Origin: Flaviaesturariibacter aridisoli
Lineage (GTDB): Bacteria; Bacteroidota; Bacteroidia; Chitinophagales; Chitinophagaceae
NCBI RefSeq assembly: GCF_004343705.1
Contig: NZ_SKFH01000020.1
Coordinates: 1-44,316, forward strand
Reading direction: 5' to 3'
DNA length: 44,316 nucleotides
A program made the translations under genes and the position numbers. Below the pieces are notes generated by a model. It worked only from the letters and a program-made list of their open reading frames with translations, was not told the origin of the DNA and did no database searches. This document shows positions 1 to 7,966 of this stretch, piece by piece (within the stretch, counting starts at the first letter, position 1; each line of letters starts with the position of its first letter).

Positions 1-8
1 CGCCCCCT

Positions 9-1148
9 ATGGCCGCACTTTCTTTCCAGCTCCATCAAACCGATGCCCAGAGCGCCGCCCGCGCCGGCACGATCACAACTGACCACGGGGTCATTGAAAC
101 ACCCATCTTCATGCCGGTGGGTACGGTGGGTTCGGTGAAGGCCCTGTCGCAGCAGCAGCTCAAAACCGAGGTGGATCCCCGCATTATCCTGGGCAACACC
201 TACCACCTCTACCTGCGTCCCGGCATGGAAACGATGGAAGCGGCCGGCGGCCTCCACCAGTTCATCAACTGGGACCGTCCCATGCTCACCGACTCGGGTG
301 GCTACCAGGTGTTTTCGCTGGCCGCGAACCGCAAGATCACCGAGGAGGGCGTCACCTTCCGCTCGCATATCGACGGGTCGAAGCACCTGTTTACACCCGA
401 AAGCGTGATGGACGTGGAGCGCACGATCGGCGCCGACATCATGATGGCGTTTGACGAGTGCCCGCCGGCCAATTGCGAATACCGCTATGCCCTCGACTCG
501 ATGAACCGCACCCACCGCTGGCTCGACCGCTGCTTCGCGCGTTTCAATGATACACCGGATAAATACGGGCACACGCAAAACCTGTTTCCCATCGTGCAGG
601 GCGCGGTCTTCCACGACCTGAGAAATGCTTCCTGCGACTACATTGCCGCCAAAGGCGCCACCGGCAACGCCATCGGCGGCCTCAGCGTAGGTGAACCCGA
701 AGCCGTGATGTACGAGATCGCGGCACTGTGCTGCGAGCGCCTGCCGAAAGACAAGCCCCGCTACCTGATGGGTGTGGGCACGCCCTGGAACATCCTTGAG
801 AACATCGCCCTTGGCGTGGATATGTTCGACTGCGTAATGCCCACCCGCAACGGCCGCAACGCCATGTTGTTCACCACCCGCGGGGTCATCAACATCGACA
901 ACAAAAAGTGGGAGCGCGATTTCTCGCCCATCGACCCGGGGCTGGACTGCGAAACGAGCCAGTATTATACCAAGGCATACCTCCGTCACCTGTTTAAGGC
1001 CGGCGAATACCTGGCCCTCACGATCGCCTCCATACAGAACCTGGCCTTTTACCTCTGGCTCGTGCGCGAAGCGCGCAAGCATATATTGGCGGGTGATTTC
1101 CTGAGCTGGAAGAATGAGCTGGTTCCGGTGCTGAAAACACGGCTGTAA
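9..1148 (+). CDS. tgt: queuine/preQ1 tRNA-guanine transglycosylase
   Basis: Exchanges the wobble guanine of GUN anticodons for preQ1 on the queuosine pathway, in the cytoplasm. At 379 residues it is the usual bacterial length. The catalytic landmarks are present: TDSGGYQ with Asp95, MMAFDEC with Asp149, and MFDCVMPTRNGRN with the nucleophile Asp274. Odd point: the C-terminal zinc site is largely gone. Where E. coli Tgt has CxCxxC and a His, this protein has Leu, Cys314, Ser and Gln343, with the Cys-to-His spacing of 29 kept. The ATG sits at the window edge; MAALSFQLHQTDAQSAARAG looks like a complete N-terminus. In several Bacteroidota the next gene is an LptF/LptG permease, here found 5.2 kb downstream. 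Confidence 0.96.
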   Translation: MAALSFQLHQTDAQSAARAGTITTDHGVIETPIFMPVGTVGSVKALSQQQLKTEVDPRIILGNTYHLYLRPGMETMEAAGGLHQFINWDRPMLTDSGGYQVFSLAANRKITEEGVTFRSHIDGSKHLFTPESVMDVERTIGADIMMAFDECPPANCEYRYALDSMNRTHRWLDRCFARFNDTPDKYGHTQNLFPIVQGAVFHDLRNASCDYIAAKGATGNAIGGLSVGEPEAVMYEIAALCCERLPKDKPRYLMGVGTPWNILENIALGVDMFDCVMPTRNGRNAMLFTTRGVINIDNKKWERDFSPIDPGLDCETSQYYTKAYLRHLFKAGEYLALTIASIQNLAFYLWLVREARKHILAGDFLSWKNELVPVLKTRL

Positions 1149-1538
1149 TCTCTGTGTCCCGCCGCCTCAAAGACGCGTCGTTACCGGAAGTAAAGCCTCC
1201 GTGCCTGTCCCGCCTGCGGGACGCTTGAATTACGCAAGGCCACGAAGTGATGCCAGTCAAAGCCAAAAAGCGGGTAGCCCACACGGATACTCCTTTGTAG
1301 TCTCTCCTGTCTTTGCGTCAAAATGCTTTCTTCGTTTCTTGGCGTTTAAAAAACGCGGAGACAAAAAGAAAGTCCTTTGGACGCGGAGGAAGCAGAGGGC
1401 GCTACGTTCGCTTCCTCAATGGGTGAATGCATTGCCCGCACTGGCGCAACTGCCGTCGTAGGCGGAGCGTTCTGCTACGCAGAACAGGCGCGGAGGCCCT
1501 CCTAAACTGCCGGAGCTTTCAGTTGTACGTAAGGTTTT
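1149..1538. other. non-coding stretch with degenerate intergenic words
   Basis: No open frame here has convincing protein character. The stretch contains a GTCCCGC/GCGGGAC hairpin at 1207-1222 whose core, TCCCGCCTGCGGG, recurs in the tRNA-tail array at the window end. A second perfect 7-bp hairpin lies at 1469-1485. The middle reads like decayed copies of the T/G/C-rich words (CTTTGCGTC and similar) often scattered between Bacteroidota genes. Three short frames of 65 to 88 codons cross it and look like chance. Confidence 0.55.
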
Positions 1539-2189
1539 TCACGGCATCCCCGCAAATCCCATCCAGTAATCCACGCCTGTATTGCCGGCGCCATCGGGGT
1601 CGATGCGGAAGAATTCGGGGATGATCTCGTAGTCGTGCAGCCGCTGCTTTTCCTGCAGGTAGTGTGTCATGCATTCAAGCAGCTTCGGGAAGGAGGAGAA
1701 GATAACGGGGCCGAGTCCCTTCAGGTCGCCGCCGTATTCGTGGTCGTAGATGCGCACGGGGAATTCATTGCCGGGGGCCTCCTTGCGGCCGTCGAACACG
1801 AGCGGGCCGGCGTCGTTCCCGTCGTCGCCGAAGGGGTAGATGCGCTGGGGGGCGAGCCGCTCGGCCACGGGCCAGTCGAGGCGGTCTTCGAGCTCGCGGA
1901 GCGGCTCAGCGGGGTTGGAGGGCGGCAGGCGCAACAGGCCGCAGTCGGCGTCCATGAAGAAGCAGGAGCGGTGCCATTCGATGAAGCTCTCCGGGTAGCG
2001 CACGCCGAAGCGTGCTTCGAGGGCGGCATAATCCGAACGCTGCAGCGTGCCGGGCGCGGGCTTCCAGGCAACCCACCCGTCGGCATCCACTTCCGAAGCT
2101 TTCAGCGCGTCGGGGAAACCCGGTGTGTAGACGACTTTATCGAAAAGTGACAGCAGTGCATCAAAAAAAGGCCGGTAGCGTTCGTTCAT
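1539..2189 (-). CDS. SMI1/KNR4 family protein
   Basis: A 216-residue soluble protein. The block from about residue 35 to 150 has the SMI1/KNR4 layout: an acidic helix with YAALEARFGVRYPESF, then a beta segment ending in a conserved hydrophobic YPFGDDGNDAGPLVFDG stretch. This fold is common in bacteria as an immunity protein against polymorphic or contact-dependent toxins and as a general protein-binding module. No toxin gene is visible next to it, so an immunity role is only a possibility. The start was set at MNERYRPFFDALL; the frame runs 65 codons further upstream, but that part crosses the divergent YqgE promoter and start and has poor protein character. Confidence 0.8.
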   Translation of the reverse strand: MNERYRPFFDALLSLFDKVVYTPGFPDALKASEVDADGWVAWKPAPGTLQRSDYAALEARFGVRYPESFIEWHRSCFFMDADCGLLRLPPSNPAEPLRELEDRLDWPVAERLAPQRIYPFGDDGNDAGPLVFDGRKEAPGNEFPVRIYDHEYGGDLKGLGPVIFSSFPKLLECMTHYLQEKQRLHDYEIIPEFFRIDPDGAGNTGVDYWMGFAGMP

Positions 2190-2237
2190 GGGCTGAAAAT
2201 TACACCGGTGCAGGCGAACATCCGCGACGGGGCGGTT

Positions 2238-2245
2238 TAACTTTG
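2238..2245 (+). promoter_or_regulatory. candidate -7 element TAACTTTG before the YqgE gene
   Basis: Exact match to the Bacteroidota -7 consensus TAnnTTTG, 17 nt before the ATG at 2263. No clear TTG -33 box is seen at the expected distance, so this is a candidate only. Confidence 0.4.
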
Positions 2246-2262
2246 CTTGAGAAACCAAGCAT

Positions 2263-2721
2263 ATGGAACTCCGGGCCGGGATTTTTCTGCACAGTACGCC
2301 GTTGCTCGACGATACCGTTTTCGCGGACGTCGTTCTTTTCCTGAAAGAATACAACGCCAGCGGTGCCCTGGGCGTGATCGTCAACCGACCGCACGGTCGC
2401 TCGCTGCACGAGCTGGTGGAGTTCCGCCACAGCCGGCCGTTGCCCCTGTTCTACGGCGGCCCGGTAGCGGAGCAGCACCTGTATTTCCTGCACCGCCGCC
2501 CGGATCTCATTGGCGGCGGTGAACCAGTCGTTGACGGCGTTTATTGGGGCGGCGACTTTCCAAGCGCGGTGCGGGCCTACAACAACAAGACGCTGGATCT
2601 TTCCGGGATCAAGGTCTTTGTGGGCTATTGCGGTTGGGATGCCGGCGAGCTGGAAGCCGAGGTGGAAGAAGGCAGCTGGCTGCTCAGCGGGTTGCCGGTA
2701 GAAGTGGTATTCGAGCCGTAG
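2263..2721 (+). CDS. YqgE/AlgH family protein
   Basis: A 152-residue protein with the diagnostic N-terminus (LRAGIFLHSTPLLDDTVF), then GALGVIVNRP, YGGPVAEQHLYFLHR and the C-terminal FVGYCGWDAGELEAE motif of the UPF0301/AlgH family. Family length is about 180, so this copy is on the short side but spans all conserved blocks. The molecular function of the family is not settled; AlgH has been linked to alginate regulation in Pseudomonas, and that role cannot be assumed here. It is transcribed divergently from the SMI1/KNR4 gene with a 73-nt gap. Confidence 0.93.
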   Translation: MELRAGIFLHSTPLLDDTVFADVVLFLKEYNASGALGVIVNRPHGRSLHELVEFRHSRPLPLFYGGPVAEQHLYFLHRRPDLIGGGEPVVDGVYWGGDFPSAVRAYNNKTLDLSGIKVFVGYCGWDAGELEAEVEEGSWLLSGLPVEVVFEP

Positions 2722-2763
2722 AAATACGGGTTTTCAGCTCAATATACCCGAACGAAAGGGGCC

Positions 2764-3213
2764 TTAGTTTTCTTTCGGAACGTCGCCATGAAAAAGGCGC
2801 CACTTCCAGGTGCCGTTGCGGCGCACCAGCACGATCGATACCCGGTACGGTTCCTCTGCCACCGATCCGCCGCCGGCCACCCTGATCGTGCCTTCCACAA
2901 ATACCCAGGCCGTATGGCCATTCCCGTCAATCCGGGCCCGGGACAGGTTGAGCACTACTTCCGAATAGTTGAGAAAGGCACTCAAAACCTTGCGGATGGC
3001 TGCCTTTCCCTGGAAGATCTCTCCCGGCGCCGAGCCTACCATGAGGGTTTGCGGGCTGTCGTCGAAAATGGCCAGGGCCTTGTCCAGGTTCTTTGCCTCC
3101 AGGGCCTTGTTCCAGGCGCGCAGGGTCGCCTTGATCGCCGTGGAGTCTTTGCCGGCTTGTGCCTGGGCGGACTGAAGGGAAAATGCAAGCAGCAGGAGGA
3201 GCAGGAGACGCAT
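2764..3213 (-). CDS. secreted NTF2-like (DUF4440/SnoaL-type) protein
   Basis: 149 residues with a clear Sec signal peptide (MRLLLLLLLAFSLQSAQA), so it is exported to the periplasm or outer surface. The mature part fits the DUF4440 cone fold: an N-terminal helix (IKATLRAWNKALEAKNLDKALAIF), then strands containing VMVGSAPGEIFQGKAAIRKVL and a C-terminal TWKWRLFHGD. Members of this superfamily are small enzymes, binding domains or steroid-isomerase-like proteins, and no catalytic set is evident here. The ends of the gene are well defined. It may belong to the end of the minus-strand SDR/GH1/hydrolase run, 75 nt away. Confidence 0.8.
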   Translation of the reverse strand: MRLLLLLLLAFSLQSAQAQAGKDSTAIKATLRAWNKALEAKNLDKALAIFDDSPQTLMVGSAPGEIFQGKAAIRKVLSAFLNYSEVVLNLSRARIDGNGHTAWVFVEGTIRVAGGGSVAEEPYRVSIVLVRRNGTWKWRLFHGDVPKEN

Positions 3214-3288
3214 AGGCAGGTTTATAGTACAAAGGTGCCGGCTATTTCAACATGCGCTGCCGGCGTTTACCCAAAAACGGCTGCAGTG

Positions 3289-4245
3289 TCAGGGCTTCCG
3301 GATAAAAGCGACAATTGCCGGGATCACCTGTGGCGCCACCGGGAGCGTCGGGTCGCTGTAGCTTTTCTGGTTCGCCTGCGGGTCGTTGCTTTCCACCAGC
3401 TTGAGCACATGGTTCATGCCCTTTACCAATACGAATTGCGCTTTGGGCGCGGCGGCCCGGAGCGATTCGGCGTCGCTTACCGATACCTGCAGGTCGTTGT
3501 CGCCCTGCACGATCAGCACCGGTACCCGGAGGGCGGCAATCGCTTCGCGCGGATCGTGGCGGAACCAGGACACCAGATAGGGTTGCACGCTCGGCCGGAA
3601 GAGGCTGAGCAGCAGGATTGGCGGCTGCTTCACCAGGTGCCCGGCTTTGAGGCTGTCGAGTGTGGTCCAGGCGGCCTCTTTGAGCTTTTCAGGAAGCTGC
3701 GGCGCAAGTTGCTTGCGAAGCAGGCTGTCGGCGGGGATGCCCGCTCCGGCGAGCGATATTACGTGGTCGGCGCGGCCGGGTGCGGCCAGCATCCCGATGA
3801 GCGATCCTTCACTGTGTCCGATCACCGCGACGCGCGCGAAACGCCGGTCGCTTTTGAGGCGGTCCAGCCAGGCGGCGGCATCGGTTACATATTGATCGAA
3901 GCGCAGGTCTGCTTCTTTCACACCTGCTCCTGCCGAGGCCGCGATCCCGCGCTTGTCGTAGCGCAGCGTAGCGATGCCGGCGGTCGCAAGTTCCCGCGCC
4001 AGGTACAGCAGCGAGTTGTTCTTTCCGGGCAGCACGGTCGTATTGCCGTCGCGGTCGGTAGGGCCGGAGCCGGCGATGATCAGGGCTACGGGTACCTTGC
4101 CTTTTGCCTTTAGCGGCATCATCAATGTTCCGTACAGGTCGCCGGTAGCCGTGTGGAGCGTGTCGGGCCTTTCCGTCCAGGCGCTGTCGGCGGCAAAAGC
4201 AGGATGTAAGAGCAGCAGGGTGATCGCGAGCAGCAGGGTTCTCAT
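3289..4245 (-). CDS. exported alpha/beta hydrolase
   Basis: 318 residues starting MRTLLLAITLLLLHPAFA, a signal peptide, which is why this start was chosen over one 27 codons upstream. The body is a serine alpha/beta hydrolase: an oxyanion-hole region LIIAGSGPTDRDGN, the nucleophile elbow GHSEGS, an acid in VLIVQGDNDLQVS and a His in KGMNHVLK. This resembles the periplasmic acyl-hydrolase/peptidase-like group with a prominent lid between elbow and acid. The substrate is unknown. It starts 32 nt after the GH1-like gene and is probably co-transcribed with it and the SDR. Confidence 0.88.
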   Translation of the reverse strand: MRTLLLAITLLLLHPAFAADSAWTERPDTLHTATGDLYGTLMMPLKAKGKVPVALIIAGSGPTDRDGNTTVLPGKNNSLLYLARELATAGIATLRYDKRGIAASAGAGVKEADLRFDQYVTDAAAWLDRLKSDRRFARVAVIGHSEGSLIGMLAAPGRADHVISLAGAGIPADSLLRKQLAPQLPEKLKEAAWTTLDSLKAGHLVKQPPILLLSLFRPSVQPYLVSWFRHDPREAIAALRVPVLIVQGDNDLQVSVSDAESLRAAAPKAQFVLVKGMNHVLKLVESNDPQANQKSYSDPTLPVAPQVIPAIVAFIRKP

Positions 4246-4277
4246 GAGGTAAAGGTAGTTTCCGGGCAACGCCAAAC

Positions 4278-5477
4278 CTACCGGTAGATCGGACCATACC
4301 GCTCCTGGTCGAGCACGGGACTCCATTGCTGGATGAGGCGCTTGAAGGCCTTGCCCACGGGGAGGATGTTGCGGTCGAGGTCAAAGAGCCCCACGGGATG
4401 CACCTCGTTCAGCTCTTCGCGCAGCGCCACCTGCCAGTCTACCTGGTGGGTGAGGCTGTACCAGGTAAAGCCGAGGATGGGCACGCCGTCCTGCTTGAGG
4501 CGATGGAGGTTGGCCCATTGCCGCCAGAGCCAGTCTTCGGAATCAAATGCCCGGTTCGTTTCCGTGTGCATGATGGGCAGTTTGTAGCGCGCGTAATACT
4601 GGTGGGTGATGACGTAATACCCAAAGATGTCGCCGGCGGCCTGCCAGGTGCCGTTGGGCATCACGAGGTGCTCGTTGGTGGCGTAATAGTCGTTGCCCAT
4701 CACGCAGTGCGCCTGCACCTGGTTGCGGCTGAACCAGTTCAGTTCCTCTTTCGTCATGCCGTTGCTCAGCAGGTATTCATACATCACCACGCGGATGGGA
4801 TAGCCATACGTCAGGTCGAGGGCCAGGAAGCGCTTCTGGTTGAGAAAGTCGGCCAGCCGCTGCACCTCGGGACGCACCGGGTGAAAATACTCCGACGACT
4901 CGCTTTGAATAAAGGTCGCGTTGGGCTGTATCGTCATGATCTCGCGCATCGCCATCACATTGGCTTTGCACAGGTGTTTCAGGGCGCGCACGAAGGCTTC
5001 ATCGGAAGTAAGGCATTCGTTCCACCAGCCATACTGGGCCGAGAACATAGCGGTGATGAAGATCTCGTTGATGGGGGTATACAGGTGCAGGTCGGGGTAG
5101 CGTTTGGAGAAGGCGCAGGCATACTCGGCAAAGAACTGCGGAAAATCGGGGTTCTGGAAATTGCCCAGCCAGTCGGGCAGGCCAAAGTGGAGCAGGTCTA
5201 CAATTGGGGTGATCTTGAGCGCCCGCAGCTGGGTGATGGCCTCGTCGCAATAGGTCCAGTCGTACTGCCCGGGGCCGGTATGCACCTTATAATAAGGAGG
5301 CCCCCAGCGGAGAAAGTCCACGCAGATATCCTTCGTCAGTTTGAAGTCGAGCGCCATGTTCTGGTAATGGCCGCACTTCTCCATTTCGTCGATGCGCTTC
5401 CAGCCGCCGTCGGGCGTCTTGATCAGCGGGTAAGAGTTCTCGATACCGGTTGCGAACATGAATTGGGATCCGATCAT
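4278..5477 (-). CDS. glycoside hydrolase family 1-like protein
   Basis: 399 residues, shorter than typical GH1 beta-glycosidases (about 450). The (beta/alpha)8 signatures are present: an N-terminal FATGIENSYP, HFGLPDWLG, the acid/base TPINE with Glu138, and a nucleophile motif LPIMHTETN with Glu306. The usual TxNEP and TENG motifs are altered to TPINEI and TETNR, so it is a divergent member and its sugar specificity cannot be predicted. There is no signal peptide, so it is cytoplasmic. It lies 15 nt after the SDR gene and 32 nt before the hydrolase, suggesting a three-gene minus-strand operon. Confidence 0.85.
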   Translation of the reverse strand: MIGSQFMFATGIENSYPLIKTPDGGWKRIDEMEKCGHYQNMALDFKLTKDICVDFLRWGPPYYKVHTGPGQYDWTYCDEAITQLRALKITPIVDLLHFGLPDWLGNFQNPDFPQFFAEYACAFSKRYPDLHLYTPINEIFITAMFSAQYGWWNECLTSDEAFVRALKHLCKANVMAMREIMTIQPNATFIQSESSEYFHPVRPEVQRLADFLNQKRFLALDLTYGYPIRVVMYEYLLSNGMTKEELNWFSRNQVQAHCVMGNDYYATNEHLVMPNGTWQAAGDIFGYYVITHQYYARYKLPIMHTETNRAFDSEDWLWRQWANLHRLKQDGVPILGFTWYSLTHQVDWQVALREELNEVHPVGLFDLDRNILPVGKAFKRLIQQWSPVLDQERYGPIYR

Positions 5478-5492
5478 AAAAAAGCCTTTCGT

Positions 5493-6221
5493 TTAAAGTA
5501 TGTCCAGCCGGCCGCCATCGGCCACCAGCGTTGTTCCATTGATAAAGGAAGCCTCGTCGGAGGCCAGGAAGCAGATGGCCGCCGCCAGCTCGACGGGCTC
5601 GCCCACGGCCCCGCTGACCATTTCGGCCCCGCTTTTCACGTTGGGGTTGTTCCAGAGCATGGGGGTGTTGACCGCACCGGGCGCCACGCAGTTGATCCGC
5701 AGCTTCGGCCAGGGGTATTCGAGGCTGACGCCGCGGGTAAAGGCTTCGAGCGCGCCCTTGCTGCTGGCATAAGGCACTACGTTGGCGGTGGTTTCGTGCG
5801 CGTGCACCGAGCTGATGTTGACGATCGCGCCGCGGTCGAGGTGGGGGATGCACTGCTTGCAAAAGAGGAACACGGAGCGCAGGTTAACGTGCAGCACCAT
5901 ATCCCATTCCTCCACGCTGAGGTCCACCAGCTTTTTGAAGGTCATCATCGCGGCGTTGTTCACCAGCACGTCGATGCGGCCCCAGGTATCGAGGGCAGTC
6001 TGCACGGCGGCGCGCACCTCCGTTTCCACGCCCACGTCGCAGCGGGCAAAGCCGGCTGAGCCGCCGTCGGCGGTAATAAGCCGCACGGTTTCGTTGCCGC
6101 CCGTCTCGTCGCGGTCGATCACCAGCACGCGGCCGCCTTCCTGCGCAAACTGCCGGGCGGCTGCCCGGCCGATGCCGGAGCCGGCGCCGGTTACGAGGCA
6201 AACCTTATCCTGAAAACGCAT
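5493..6221 (-). CDS. SDR family NAD(P)-dependent oxidoreductase
   Basis: 242 residues with the classical short-chain dehydrogenase layout: TGxxxGIG cofactor motif (VTGAGSGIGRAAARQF) near residue 10, VNNAAM, the catalytic Ser in NISSVHAHE, and YxxxK in YASSKGAL, then the C-terminal FLASDEASFINGTTLVADGG. Start set at MRFQDKVCLVTG; an in-frame extension of 48 codons upstream is translated low-complexity intergenic repeat and was discarded. It is the first gene of the likely SDR-GH1-hydrolase operon. Substrate unknown; a sugar or polyol alcohol would fit the GH1 neighbour, but that is inference. Confidence 0.93.
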   Translation of the reverse strand: MRFQDKVCLVTGAGSGIGRAAARQFAQEGGRVLVIDRDETGGNETVRLITADGGSAGFARCDVGVETEVRAAVQTALDTWGRIDVLVNNAAMMTFKKLVDLSVEEWDMVLHVNLRSVFLFCKQCIPHLDRGAIVNISSVHAHETTANVVPYASSKGALEAFTRGVSLEYPWPKLRINCVAPGAVNTPMLWNNPNVKSGAEMVSGAVGEPVELAAAICFLASDEASFINGTTLVADGGRLDIL

Positions 6222-6270
6222 TCCTTTTTTACCGGTGGGGCGCAAACGCCGGGCCAGAGGAACGGCGGTT

Positions 6271-6374
6271 GGTAGTTTGAAGTTTGTAGTTTGGAGTTGA
6301 GAACCCAAGAAAAGCTTAAAACTCCCTTTACTACGGGACGCCCCACTACAAACCACCAACCACAAACTACAAAC
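6271..6374. repeat. compound inverted repeat of GTTTGTA words
   Basis: GTTTGTAGTTTG at 6282-6293 is matched by its exact complement at 6363-6374. Both copies sit in longer imperfect arms built from iterated GTTTG/GTAGTTTG words. The same 12-mer occurs at 28122-28133. It lies in the divergent gap between the SDR and lptG-like genes. Confidence 0.8.
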
Positions 6375-6397
6375 GGGTTATTTTCGCTATCCCATTC

Positions 6398-7483
6398 ATG
6401 AAGAAACTCGACTGGTACATACTGCGGCAGCTGTTCCTGGCCTTCATCACCTGCATGCTGATCTTCACGGTCATTGCGGTGGCGGTAGACAGCTCGGAAA
6501 AGACCGACGACTTCGTGAAGTCGGGGCTTACGGGCCGGCAGATCATCCGGCAGTATTATATCGGCTTCGTACCTTATATATGGGGGATGCTGTACCCGCT
6601 CTTTGTGTTCATCGGCGTGATCTACTCCACGAGCCGTATGGCGATGCGTACCGAGATCATCGCCATCCTGGCCACGGGCACCACCTACAACCGCTGGCTG
6701 CGCACCTACCTCGCCGGCGGACTGTTCTTCGCCGTGGTGCTCTGGTTTGCGGCCCGCTACTACATCCCGGCGGCCAATGACCTGCGCAGCACCTTCCAGG
6801 CGCGCTACATCGACGGGAAGTCGCCCGATGAGCTGGCGAAGCCCGCGGCGTACTATATGCGCACCGATTCCAATACCTATATCGGGCTGAAGTATTTCGA
6901 TACCAGCTCCAGGATGGGCAACAACTTTTTCCTCAACCGCATCAAGGGCCGCGACCTGGAGTTCAACCTGCGCGCCGACATGATCCAGTGGGATTCGGCC
7001 GCCCGCAAGTGGCGCCTCCGCAACGTTACCACCCGCACGGTGGGCCCGATGGGGGAAACGATCGGGCAGCAGGCCGAGATGCTGATGGACCTGCACCTGC
7101 AGCCCGCCGACCTGCGCCGCGACCAATACATCAAAGACAAGCTCACCACGCCCGAGCTCGCGCGCTACATTGCCGCCGAGGAGCTGCGGGGCAACGAAGG
7201 CGTCAATACGCTGAAGGTGGAGCAATACCGCCGTACCGCCACCTCGTATTCGGTGGTCCTGCTGACGCTGATCGGCGCCATCCTCGCCGGCCGCAAAACG
7301 CGGGGCGGATCCGGGGTGCACCTGGCGCTCGGCATCATCATTTCCGTGGTATTCATCATGTTCGACCGCTTCTCGACGGTCTTTTCCGTAAAGGGCAACC
7401 TGCCACCGCTGCTGGCCGCCTGGGTGCCCAACCTGCTGTTTACGTTCATCGCCATTTACCTGTACCGGAAAGCGCCGAAGTGA
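6398..7483 (+). CDS. LptF/LptG-family lipopolysaccharide export permease
   Basis: 361 residues of the YjgP/YjgQ family: an N-terminal cytoplasmic KKLDWYILRQLFLAFITCM helix, three membrane segments in the first 130 residues, a long periplasmic beta-jellyroll part (about 135-265), and three C-terminal helices. Pairs of such permeases with LptB pull lipopolysaccharide from the inner membrane and pass it to LptC and LptA. Bacteroidota often carry two divergent copies apart from lptB; whether this is the F or G subunit cannot be decided by eye. The LPTG-type gene commonly follows tgt in this phylum. Confidence 0.93.
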   Translation: MKKLDWYILRQLFLAFITCMLIFTVIAVAVDSSEKTDDFVKSGLTGRQIIRQYYIGFVPYIWGMLYPLFVFIGVIYSTSRMAMRTEIIAILATGTTYNRWLRTYLAGGLFFAVVLWFAARYYIPAANDLRSTFQARYIDGKSPDELAKPAAYYMRTDSNTYIGLKYFDTSSRMGNNFFLNRIKGRDLEFNLRADMIQWDSAARKWRLRNVTTRTVGPMGETIGQQAEMLMDLHLQPADLRRDQYIKDKLTTPELARYIAAEELRGNEGVNTLKVEQYRRTATSYSVVLLTLIGAILAGRKTRGGSGVHLALGIIISVVFIMFDRFSTVFSVKGNLPPLLAAWVPNLLFTFIAIYLYRKAPK

Positions 7484-7670
7484 GGACGTGAGGCGTGAGC
7501 CGTGAGCTGTGAGCCGTGAGGCGTGAGCCGTGCGTGCGCCCGTCGGAAGGGCTTCGTTAGGCGCTCCGTGACGCCGCCGCTGGCGGGATCAGGCAAGCGA
7601 CGCCTGGGGGCACGGCTCCGGTCTCCGGATCCGGTATGGTAACCCATTGACTGCCAGGTTTTTGTTGTAG
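7484..7670. repeat. iterated GTGAGCC words after the permease gene
   Basis: Directly after the stop codon the DNA iterates GTGAG(C/G)CGTGAG words to about 7531, then passes to GC-rich unique sequence with no gene. Similar words recur at 11306-11326, in inverted form at 11403-11423. No terminator with a T-run is seen after the permease gene. Confidence 0.7.
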
Positions 7671-7793
7671 CCGCAGCCCGCGGCGAGGGAAAAAACGCGT
7701 TTGTCAAGCCGCCGCAGTCCGCTGCGAGGGAAAAAACGCCTTGGAAACGCCGCCGCAGACCGCGGCGGGCAGAAAAACGGGTTCGAAAGCGCG
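7671..7793. repeat. three-copy 41-bp tandem repeat
   Basis: Three imperfect units begin with CCGCAG at 7671, 7712 and 7753, exactly 41 bp apart. Each carries a GC-rich palindromic half (CCGCAGnCCGCnGCG) followed by GGGAAAAAACG or close variants. It lies in the 483-bp gap upstream of citrate synthase and codes for nothing recognisable. Units 1 and 2 are closest; unit 3 is more diverged. Confidence 0.8.
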
Positions 7794-7914
7794 CGGCGCG
7801 GCGGAGGCTATGGCGCGCGGTGCGCTGTGCCGGCGGCCTTCCCGGTTGTCCGTCCCCGGGGTTTCGCTAACCCGCAGGCAGATATTCGTTATTCGTTATT
7901 CCTCTGCCATGCCC

Positions 7915-7922
7915 TACCTTTA
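7915..7922 (+). promoter_or_regulatory. candidate -7 element before citrate synthase
   Basis: TACCTTTA matches TAnnTTTG at all but the last base and lies 44 nt before the ATG at 7967, a sensible leader length. A clear TTG -33 box is lacking, so support is weak. Confidence 0.3.
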
Positions 7923-7966
7923 GGCCGCTTAAAAATCCTTTTCATCTTAAGAAACTTATATTTCTC

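Noticed and set aside
2788-4113. Plus-strand frame of 441 codons over the NTF2-like and hydrolase genes
   Set aside because: Antisense to two genes with signal peptides and motifs.
4326-6059. Plus-strand frame of 577 codons across the GH1-like and SDR genes
   Set aside because: Antisense to two genes with clear catalytic motifs; the product has no recognisable domain.
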